This document shows positions 1-5,370 of a stretch of 5,370 bases of DNA, piece by piece (the stretch's first letter is position 1; each line of letters begins with the position of its first letter). The position numbers and the translations under genes are program-made. Below the pieces are notes generated by a model that ran no database searches, was not told the DNA's origin, and saw nothing but the letters and a program-made list of their open reading frames with translations. This DNA is from SZUA-430 sp044375275 (GTDB taxonomy: Bacteria; Pseudomonadota; Alphaproteobacteria; Micropepsales; Micropepsaceae). The stretch covers positions 1-5,370 of the forward strand of contig JBILMZ010000228.1 of assembly GCA_044375275.1 (NCBI GenBank), read 5' to 3'.

Positions 1-646
1 CGACACCTGAAAAGGCGATGACGATGACGGCGATCCCTATATGGGCAGTCATCGAGACGATCCCCTCCGCCGACCACATGTTGTCGGCATACTGGGGATC
101 GATAAGCCCGCCGATTGAAACACCAAACCACGAATGGGCGTAGCTGAGGACCACCAGTGCCAACAGGAACCCTGGCGTGGCAACCGCAACATAGGCGAAG
201 GCAGCAATCAGGTAGTCGCTGATGCTGTTCTGTCTCACGGCCGCAATGATGCCGAGTGGTATGGCCATCAGATAGACAGCGATGACCGCAAACACGTTCA
301 CGGCAATGGTGGGCCCGATGGCGTAGCCAACGACTTCGGATACGGGCTTGTTGAACTCGAACGAGGTTCCCAGGTCACCTTGCAGCAGGCCGGAGAATCC
401 TCTCGGACCCGGCCAGATGCCGAGCCAGATGCCAAACTGCTCAACCATGGGACGGTCAAGCGCATACTCGTGACGCAGGTACTCGACTTTCGCCGCAGCT
501 TGGCTGTCGCCCTGTGACTGCAGCTCCGCGATCTCGTTCGAAAGGTAGTCACCCGGCGGCAGCTGGATCGTGAAAAAGATCAGCGCTGCGATGGCAACGA
601 AAGTCGGAACCATCAGCAATAGGCGTTCTACGATAAAGCGCTGCAT
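1..646 (-). CDS. Peptide-type ABC transporter permease, DppB/OppB family (3' end missing)
   Basis: Inner-membrane channel subunit of a peptide-type importer, expected to pair with a second permease. The visible 215 residues begin MQRFIVERLLLM, the usual start of this family, with a first membrane segment at about residues 9-28. The motif QLPPGDYLS (28-36) follows, then a periplasmic loop containing YALDRP (61-66) and GDLGTSFEFNKPVSEVV (90-106). Further hydrophobic segments lie at about 112-137, 147-171 and 196-215. The PPGDY and GDLGTSFE blocks are typical of a DppB subfamily that travels with large substrate-binding proteins. Family members are about 320-340 residues, so roughly one third, including the EAA loop that contacts the ATPase, lies beyond the left edge. 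The ATG at 644-646 is chosen because it gives the family N-terminus; GGAA at 654-657 sits 7 bases upstream. It lies 33 bp after the substrate-binding protein gene on the same strand. The frame is open throughout. The transported ligand is unknown. Confidence 0.93.
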   Translation of the reverse strand, partial: MQRFIVERLLLMVPTFVAIAALIFFTIQLPPGDYLSNEIAELQSQGDSQAAAKVEYLRHEYALDRPMVEQFGIWLGIWPGPRGFSGLLQGDLGTSFEFNKPVSEVVGYAIGPTIAVNVFAVIAVYLMAIPLGIIAAVRQNSISDYLIAAFAYVAVATPGFLLALVVLSYAHSWFGVSIGGLIDPQYADNMWSAEGIVSMTAHIGIAVIVIAFSGV

Positions 647-653
647 CTCCGGG

Positions 654-657
654 TTCC
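654..657 (-). promoter_or_regulatory. Probable ribosome binding site of the permease gene
   Basis: On the minus strand GGAA lies 7 bases before the permease ATG, in the 33-bp gap after the substrate-binding protein stop codon. A second purine run, GGAG at 647-650, directly abuts the ATG and is too close to act as a normal Shine-Dalgarno site for it. The site is weak, so coupling to the upstream gene may contribute. Confidence 0.4.
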
Positions 658-679
658 GTGTCGCCTGAAAGGGGCCAGC

Positions 680-2596
680 TCAGCGGCTGAACCAGAATTC
701 ATCCATCCGGTACATGCCAAACTGGCCGCCCGGATCCCAGGAGAATACTCCCTTCTCGGGCACATTGTTGAGTGTCTTTCGCACCACCACGGGCTGCATG
801 ACCCCCGACACCGTTCCGATGATGAAGGTCTGCTCGGCATGAATGGCGAGCATGCGTGACCAGATCAACTGGCGCTCCGCGGCCGTCCGTGCCGTGTTCC
901 ACTCGGCGTTCAGCTTTAGCAGCTGCTTGCCCTCGGCGAGGTCAGGCGCCACGCCGGACTTGCCACCCGTTTCGAAGTGGTTGCCCCACTTCGGCCAGTT
1001 CAGGGTGTCCTGCCGCGTGGGAGCAAGCTCATCAGGGCTCATGTCCGCCGTAGGAATACCCGTATCCCAGCCCGAGAACCCGGTCATGAAAGCGTCACCG
1101 GAATAGGCGCGGTTGCGCATGATGGTGCGGTCCGACGGCTTGATCACAAGCTTGACGCCAACAGCCTTGAAGTGCTGCGCCAGGAGCTGAAGGATGTCGG
1201 TCTCTTCCTTCGTTTCGCCGGCGATGTCGACCACAAGTTCCATGGGGCGCTTGTCAGGCAAAAGCCGCGTGCCATCCGGCGCACGGTTGCGCAACCCGAT
1301 GGTATCCAGCAACTCGTTGGCCGTCTTGGGATCATGCATGGCATTGGCGCGCGCATATTCGGCCTTGAACAGCGGCGAGGTCTTGAGAACCGCATTCCCG
1401 CTCTCCGCAGCCAGCCCGAAGAATAGCGCCTTGTTCACATCCTGCCGGTTGATGGCAAGGGAAAGCGCGCGGCGGAAGCGTGCGTCGCGCATCAGCGTGC
1501 GCCAGGCATCGTCACGGGCATTGAGGTTCGGATAGAGCGCGAAGTGCGATCCCTTCGCGATCGGCCACGTACGCAGCGTGTAGTTGCCCTTGCCTTCATT
1601 CGCCTTGAGGATCGAAACGTCACTGAAGGAAAGGCCACGCGCCTGGAGATCGCTGTCGCCGGCAGCAGCCTTTGCGGGGATCAGCCCGCCGTCGACGATC
1701 GAAATGTCGATGCCGTCGATATAGGGCAACTGCACGCCGTTTGAATCAACGCGGTGATAGAAGGGATTGCGGCGGAAAACGAAGCGCGTGGCAGGCGTTT
1801 CCGTGACAACGATCCATGGCTGAAGCGACGGAAGCGCGGGGTTGTCATTGTTTCCCATGCTGTCCATGCGATTGTGAAGCTGCGCCCAGGAACGGGTCTT
1901 CTGCTTGGCGACAAGGGCGTCCAGTGCAGGCTTCGCTGCATATTTCGCATGGAACTTTTTCAGGTAGTGCGCCGGACGATAGATGTAGGGCTCGCGCGCC
2001 TGTGCGAGTGACGTCAGGAATCGCGAATTGGGCTTGCTCCAGCTGTACCGGATGGTGAGGGCATCGATGATTTCAACCTTGGGCTTCTCCCCGTCATTCA
2101 GGATGTCCACGCTGGGACCTTTGGGCGAAAGCTCGGCGTTGTTCGCGACGTCCTCCCAATAGTAACGGAAGTCTTCGGTCGTGAAGGGCTGCCCGTCCGA
2201 CCACTTGTGACCCGAGCGCAAGCGCATCGTGAAGACGCGTGAATCCTTGACGTCGATCGACTTCAGCAGGTCTGCCTTGAGTTCAAGTTTCGGAGTCCAG
2301 GCGACAAGGCGCGCATAGCCCCAGGTACTGAGAAGCCGGATATCCTTTTCCTTGCTCATCATCATCTTGAGGATGCCACCCGGCTTGCCTGGCTTGCGGC
2401 CTTCAGCGGCGAGGTTGACCACTTCCGGCTCCGAAGGAATGCGGCTCAGGACCGGTGGCAGCGCGCGGCTTGCCACCTGAGCTGACAATGACGGTATCTC
2501 CTGCGCCTTCAGCGCAGGGGAAGGAGCGGCGGTTGCCTGGACTGAAAGGCACAGGGCGAGGGTCAGGCAGGAAAGGGCAGACAGCAGGGATCGCAT
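680..2596 (-). CDS. Periplasmic substrate-binding protein of a peptide-type ABC importer (SBP_bac_5 superfamily)
   Basis: Captures the ligand in the periplasm and delivers it to the permease. The 638-residue product starts with a Sec-type signal peptide: MRSLL, a hydrophobic core at about 4-20, and a likely cut after ATA (21-23). Cys10 and Cys16 do not sit in a good lipobox, so a soluble rather than lipid-anchored form is likely. The SBP_bac_5 hallmark is FTMRLRSGHKWSDGQPFT (122-139), followed by TEDFRYYWED (140-149). Subfamily features are TRFVFRRNPFYHRVDSNG (270-287), QLPYIDGID (289-297) and the helix FRRALSLAINR (374-384). At 638 residues it is longer than classical OppA/DppA (about 510-545). 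The ATG at 2594-2596 is chosen over an in-frame start at 2872 because it begins the signal peptide, has AAAGG 7 bases upstream, and avoids running through the ATPase gene. The gene follows the ATPase gene by 16 bp. The ligand cannot be deduced; peptide, opine and oligosaccharide binders all occur in this superfamily. Confidence 0.95.
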   Translation of the reverse strand: MRSLLSALSCLTLALCLSVQATAAPSPALKAQEIPSLSAQVASRALPPVLSRIPSEPEVVNLAAEGRKPGKPGGILKMMMSKEKDIRLLSTWGYARLVAWTPKLELKADLLKSIDVKDSRVFTMRLRSGHKWSDGQPFTTEDFRYYWEDVANNAELSPKGPSVDILNDGEKPKVEIIDALTIRYSWSKPNSRFLTSLAQAREPYIYRPAHYLKKFHAKYAAKPALDALVAKQKTRSWAQLHNRMDSMGNNDNPALPSLQPWIVVTETPATRFVFRRNPFYHRVDSNGVQLPYIDGIDISIVDGGLIPAKAAAGDSDLQARGLSFSDVSILKANEGKGNYTLRTWPIAKGSHFALYPNLNARDDAWRTLMRDARFRRALSLAINRQDVNKALFFGLAAESGNAVLKTSPLFKAEYARANAMHDPKTANELLDTIGLRNRAPDGTRLLPDKRPMELVVDIAGETKEETDILQLLAQHFKAVGVKLVIKPSDRTIMRNRAYSGDAFMTGFSGWDTGIPTADMSPDELAPTRQDTLNWPKWGNHFETGGKSGVAPDLAEGKQLLKLNAEWNTARTAAERQLIWSRMLAIHAEQTFIIGTVSGVMQPVVVRKTLNNVPEKGVFSWDPGGQFGMYRMDEFWFSR

Positions 2597-2603
2597 CGAC
2601 ACG

Positions 2604-2608
2604 CCTTT
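2604..2608 (-). promoter_or_regulatory. Ribosome binding site of the substrate-binding protein gene
   Basis: AAAGG on the minus strand lies 7 bases before the ATG at 2594-2596, wholly inside the 16-bp gap after the ATPase stop codon. It is the clearest Shine-Dalgarno site in the window. It decides the start in favour of the signal-peptide methionine over the longer in-frame reading from 2872. Confidence 0.65.
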
Positions 2609-2612
2609 GAAA

Positions 2613-4472
2613 CTACGCAACAGCAACAATATGATTATCACCAACGGTCTTGTATTTGGGAATTTCTCCCGGACGCAACCTGAATGGCGCCGGCCAGGCC
2701 GCCGGATCCGAGGCCCGACCTTCCATGAGCTTGGAGAGGTCCAGTCTTCTGTCCAGATCAGGCTCCGGGTGGGCCGCCAGCAGCGCCATGGTGTAGGGGT
2801 GCTGCGGGTTTGCAAAAAGGGCTTGAGTGGGCCCGGCCTCGACAATCCGCCCGCTGCACATGACATGGACACGGCTGGCCACGGACCTGACTACGGCGAG
2901 GTTGTGACTGACAAACAGCGTTGCCACATTCAGGTCCTGACGCAATCCTTCGAGCAGGTTCAGGATCTGCGCCTGGACCGATACATCGAGGGCAGAGACC
3001 GGTTCATCGCAGATCAGGACATCCGGACCGAGGGCAAGCGCCCGCGCGATGCCGATGCGCTGCCGTTGTCCGCCGGAGAACGCATTGGGATGCCGTGACA
3101 GCATCGATGCGTTCAGCCCGACAAGCTCGAACAGGGCTTCAGCCCAGACACGCCGCTGCTGCCGATCCCCCAGATTGTGAATGACGAAGGGCTCGGTCAC
3201 GATCATCTCGGCCGTGAAGCGGGGATTCAGTGACGCAAAGGGGTCTTGGAAAACATACTGGATCCGGCTGCGATAGGCTTTGAGGGCTTGGCCCTCCAGG
3301 CCCGCAATGCTCCGCATGGCCTTGCCGTCAAAGGCCTCGATCGTGCCTTCGTCGGCTTGCAGAACGCGCATGATCATCTTCGAAAGCGTGGACTTGCCAC
3401 AGCCGCTTTCGCCGACAAGTCCCACGCACTCGCCTGAACTGATCGACAGGCTTGCACCAAGGACAGCATTCACGCCGGTTTGAGCGGCAGTAAGAGAGCG
3501 ACTTCGCGATGTGAATCGTTTGCTGACACTCTTGATATCGATGAGGCGTGTGCCGGATTGGGGGCCAATGCGATTTTTCCAGACCTCCGAAAGCGCTCGT
3601 GTGGCAGAGCTGGATGCGTGTTGCACCAAAAGCGGGAACGGATCGCCTTCAAGGCGCGGCACCTGTGCAAGGAGTGACTTCGTATAGTCCGACGAAGGGT
3701 TTCGCAGGATGCTCTCGACAGGGCCGCTTTCTGCAACTTCTCCATCTTTCAGGACAACGACATGGTCCGCCACATTTGCAACGACACCAAAGTCATGCGT
3801 CACGAGCAGGAGGCTCAGTCCAAGATCATCCTGAAGGTCTGCAAGCAGCTTGAGCGTCAACGCCTGCACAGTCACATCGAGTGCCGACGTGGGTTCATCC
3901 GCAATCACGAGCGAAGGCCGACAGATCAGCGCACTGGCAAGCATCGCGCGCTGTCGCAACCCGCCGCTCAATTCGAACATGTAGCGATGACGTGCGGCGT
4001 CAGCGTCCGGGAACCCGACCTTGTGCAGGATATCCCTGACGCGTTCCAGCATCTGCCGCTCTGACAGGCGTTCATGCGCCTCAAGCATCTCTGTCAGCAT
4101 CGTGCCGATGGTCATGACGGGCGAGAAGGCTGCAGATGGCTCCTGGAATGCCATCGAGAAATCGCGGCCACGCATCCGCCTCAACTGGCTTTCGCCAAGG
4201 CGGCAGAGATCCACTTCACCTTTGCGGGCGCCGCTGCCAGACAGGAATATGCTGCCCGACAAACGCTTCAATCCGGGCTGCAGGAGACCAAGGACGGCAT
4301 TGCAGATCGTGGACTTCCCCGATCCGCTTTCACCAACAAGGGCAACAGTCTTGCCCGCCGGAATATCAAAGCTGACGTCCCGCAGGATCGGAACGACCCG
4401 TCCGCCTGACGAGAACTGAACCGTCAGGTTCTGGACGCGCAGGGAAGTGTCCACGTCAGTTTGCGCGAGCAT
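2613..4472 (-). CDS. Fused double-domain ATPase of a peptide-type ABC transporter (OppD-OppF / YejF-like)
   Basis: Cytoplasmic energy subunit; one 619-residue chain carries both nucleotide-binding domains that are separate proteins in classical Opp/Dpp systems. Domain 1 (about 11-275) has Walker A GESGSGKST (47-55), Q-loop Gln110 in FQEP, signature LSGGLRQR (168-175), Walker B LVIADEP (188-194), D-loop SALD and H-loop His226. Domain 2 (about 309-570) has Walker A GESGCGKST (354-362), Q-loop Gln409 in FQDP, signature FSGGQRQR (465-472), Walker B VLICDEP (485-491), SALD and His523. Both sites therefore look catalytically complete. Domain 2 ends in the oligopeptide-transporter tail NPQHPYTMALL (555-565), then SDPAAWPAPFRL and GDNHIVA. 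Domain 1 has only the degenerate NPSSDYTKSLL (258-268). The ATG at 4470-4472 is chosen because the ATPase fold begins directly after it; an in-frame ATG at 4551-4553 would add 27 unrelated residues read from the preceding gene. The start overlaps that gene by 17 bp and has no strong ribosome binding site, so translational coupling is likely. Confidence 0.95.
   Translation of the reverse strand: MLAQTDVDTSLRVQNLTVQFSSGGRVVPILRDVSFDIPAGKTVALVGESGSGKSTICNAVLGLLQPGLKRLSGSIFLSGSGARKGEVDLCRLGESQLRRMRGRDFSMAFQEPSAAFSPVMTIGTMLTEMLEAHERLSERQMLERVRDILHKVGFPDADAARHRYMFELSGGLRQRAMLASALICRPSLVIADEPTSALDVTVQALTLKLLADLQDDLGLSLLLVTHDFGVVANVADHVVVLKDGEVAESGPVESILRNPSSDYTKSLLAQVPRLEGDPFPLLVQHASSSATRALSEVWKNRIGPQSGTRLIDIKSVSKRFTSRSRSLTAAQTGVNAVLGASLSISSGECVGLVGESGCGKSTLSKMIMRVLQADEGTIEAFDGKAMRSIAGLEGQALKAYRSRIQYVFQDPFASLNPRFTAEMIVTEPFVIHNLGDRQQRRVWAEALFELVGLNASMLSRHPNAFSGGQRQRIGIARALALGPDVLICDEPVSALDVSVQAQILNLLEGLRQDLNVATLFVSHNLAVVRSVASRVHVMCSGRIVEAGPTQALFANPQHPYTMALLAAHPEPDLDRRLDLSKLMEGRASDPAAWPAPFRLRPGEIPKYKTVGDNHIVAVA
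4456..4472 (-). other. 17-bp gene overlap (membrane protein end / ATPase start)
   Basis: The TGA of the small membrane protein (4456-4458) lies inside the first codons of the ATPase gene, whose ATG is at 4470-4472 in another frame. The bases before the ATG (GCGGGTTTCCCTG) hold no good Shine-Dalgarno match. Ribosomes finishing the first gene could re-initiate here, tying the dosage of the two proteins together. The overlap is seen directly; the coupling is inferred. Confidence 0.7.
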
Positions 4473-4950
4473 CAGGGAAACCCGCCGCAACCAGGTTCTC
4501 CCGGGTGGTGTCGGAAATGAGGGCCCTGGCGTTTCTGGCTTCGCGCCAGCCAATTGCCATCAACTCGGTGAACTGCTCCAGCCCGTCATCAATGACGATT
4601 GATCCCGCTGGCCCCTTGAACTTCATGTCGCTGAGACTCTTCTTCGTGAACATGCCAAGTGAAAAGTTTCGAACTTCGAACGCAGTCATATCCTTCCATT
4701 GAAGCGATTGCGAGGGAAGCTGCCCCCGGGAAATACGGATACCGGATGCATCAATCGTGACCTCACTCACAAGCTTAACCATGCAGCTGAACAAGTGGCT
4801 GCCGAGCAGGAGGCACAGCGGGAGGATGAGGAGCTGCCAGCCGGACAGGAGCGGGTTCACCAAAGAGACAAGGGCCGCAAGCAGGAAGGCCGCTCCGGCG
4901 CGGGCCATCTCGAACATCAATTGCTTACGTCGCCAGCGAAACGTCATCAT
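4456..4950 (-). CDS. Small membrane protein with two N-terminal helices and a bacterial PH-like cytosolic part; function unknown
   Basis: I do not recognise a named family. The 164-residue product opens with a basic stretch (FRWRRKQ, 4-10). Two hydrophobic segments follow, at about 18-35 and 38-58, split by a short NPLLSGW turn. The rest is soluble and strand-rich: VTIDASGIRISRG (64-76), SLQWKDMTAFEVRNF (82-96), then MKFKGPAGSIVIDDGL and a C-terminal helix. A short hairpin anchor followed by an 'I-D-x-x-G-I ... W-K-D-I'-like pattern resembles bacterial PH-domain (bPH/YcxB-like) proteins. This is a pattern match by eye only. By the positive-inside rule both termini should face the cytosol. The gene starts 4 bp after the deacetylase stop codon and overlaps the ATPase start by 17 bp, so it belongs to the same operon. 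An in-frame TTG at 4963-4965 and a second ATG at 4945-4947 are alternative starts. ATG 4948-4950 is preferred, although GAG at 4954-4956 is better spaced for the second ATG. Confidence 0.82.
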   Translation of the reverse strand: MMTFRWRRKQLMFEMARAGAAFLLAALVSLVNPLLSGWQLLILPLCLLLGSHLFSCMVKLVSEVTIDASGIRISRGQLPSQSLQWKDMTAFEVRNFSLGMFTKKSLSDMKFKGPAGSIVIDDGLEQFTELMAIGWREARNARALISDTTRENLVAAGFPDARAN

Positions 4951-4954
4951 GGTC

Positions 4955-5370
4955 TCAGGAGTCAAAAACGTCTCGCGCAGACATCCAGCGTACCGCCGGA
5001 TGCTTGCGCGTGGATTTCAGCAGGTTCGCCAGAACCGCTTCAATCTCCGGGCTCCACAACAGGTGGTGCGTGAGAATGCCAAGCGGCTCGGTCGCCCTCG
5101 CTGGATGGACCCGCCGCCATCTGAGCTTCCTTAGCAGAAGGGAGGCCACAAGACCTTCGCTTTTTGGAACCTTCCCGCGCCGCCAGTCAATCACATCCAG
5201 ATGTGCATTCACTTGCCGCAGCGTCTGGGCGCGCTGACCAACCGGCCGGGGCTTCCAGGTTGAGAGCCCCGCAAAGCCCAGTCGCGGAAGTTGCGTTACC
5301 AGGCGCGGACTGATGCGGTTCCATGGTGGCACAAGCACCGGAATGGATCGGGCTCCGAACCTGCTTCGAA
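4955..5370 (-). CDS. Polysaccharide deacetylase-like protein, C-terminal part (5' end missing)
   Basis: Only the last 137 residues are in the window; the start lies beyond the right edge. Read from the edge, the segment contains VLVPPWNRI (11-19), LPRLGFAGLS (27-36), NAHLDVIDWR (54-63) and LGILTHHLLW (96-105), and ends PAVRWMSARDVFDS. These blocks match by eye the second half of a proteobacterial group usually annotated as polysaccharide deacetylase (NodB-homology fold). PPWNR takes the place of the catalytic Arg/Pro motif, and the LTHH histidine is the late active-site histidine. If that is right, the enzyme removes acetyl groups from a carbohydrate using a bound metal. The metal-binding motifs (an Asp pair and HxxxH) should lie in the missing half, so activity cannot be judged here. 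Members are usually about 230-260 residues, meaning roughly half is visible. The stop is 4 bp before the small membrane protein gene on the same strand. The GTG at 5336-5338 is internal, since the frame stays open to the edge. Confidence 0.75.
   Translation of the reverse strand, partial: RSRFGARSIPVLVPPWNRISPRLVTQLPRLGFAGLSTWKPRPVGQRAQTLRQVNAHLDVIDWRRGKVPKSEGLVASLLLRKLRWRRVHPARATEPLGILTHHLLWSPEIEAVLANLLKSTRKHPAVRWMSARDVFDS

Noticed and set aside
134..517. 127-codon open frame on the plus strand
   Set aside because: Antisense to the permease gene, whose minus-strand reading gives clear membrane segments and DppB motifs.
647..679. Possible hairpin between the substrate-binding protein and permease genes
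   Set aside because: Only a 4-bp CAGC/GCTG pairing at the end of the upstream gene, with no T-run; too weak for a terminator.
977..1426. 149-codon open frame on the plus strand
   Set aside because: Antisense shadow of the substrate-binding protein gene, a common effect in high-GC coding DNA; no ribosome binding site or family features seen.
680..2596. Lipoprotein lipobox around Cys10 or Cys16 of the substrate-binding protein
   Set aside because: The residue before Cys16 is Leu, not Gly/Ala/Ser, and Cys10 is too near the N-terminus; a normal signal-peptidase site (ATA) follows at 21-23.
2597..2872. 92-residue upstream extension of the substrate-binding protein frame
   Set aside because: It lies entirely or almost entirely within the ATPase coding sequence in another frame, would bury the signal peptide, and the ATG at 2594-2596 has its own ribosome binding site.
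2607..3098. 163-codon open frame on the plus strand
   Set aside because: Antisense to the conserved second ABC domain; its translation has no recognisable motif and it overlaps an intact gene with all family signatures.
4021..4419. 132-codon open frame on the plus strand
   Set aside because: Antisense to the Walker A and Q-loop region of the first ABC domain; composition is Arg/Ser/Pro-rich as expected for a shadow frame.
4951..4965. TTG start giving a five-residue longer small membrane protein
   Set aside because: It would overlap the deacetylase stop with no better ribosome binding site; ATG at 4948-4950 right after the stop codon is the simpler start.

Overview
All coding capacity I can support lies on the minus strand, in one compact, head-to-tail gene block that reads from right to left. 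The organism looks like an alphaproteobacterium, most likely Rhizobiales. I base this on moderately high GC, the protein subfamilies and the tight operon packing. This is a judgement from protein style, and no rRNA or other marker in the window can fix the genus.

In transcription order the layout is as follows. (1) The C-terminal 137 residues of a polysaccharide deacetylase-like protein (4955-5370, start beyond the right edge). (2) A 164-residue protein with two N-terminal membrane segments and a beta-rich, bacterial PH-like cytosolic part (4456-4950). (3) A 619-residue peptide-type ABC ATPase with two complete nucleotide-binding domains in one chain (2613-4472). (4) A 638-residue secreted substrate-binding protein of the SBP_bac_5 (OppA/DppA) superfamily (680-2596). 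(5) The first 215 residues of a DppB/OppB-type permease (1-646, end beyond the left edge). Gaps are 4 bp, -17 bp (overlap), 16 bp and 33 bp, so no internal promoter or terminator is needed and co-transcription is likely. A second, DppC-type permease is expected just past the left edge but is not visible.

Parts 3-5 form an import system. The periplasmic protein captures a ligand, the permease pair forms the channel, and the fused ATPase drives transport. The ligand cannot be read from the sequence; the superfamily covers peptides, opines, some oligosaccharides and nickel. The less ordinary aspect is the junction with a carbohydrate deacetylase-like gene and a small unrecognised membrane protein at the operon front. 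This suggests, but does not prove, a link to glycan or envelope material.

There is no stretch above 300 bp without a gene. I saw no RNA gene, mobile element, CRISPR array or notable repeat.
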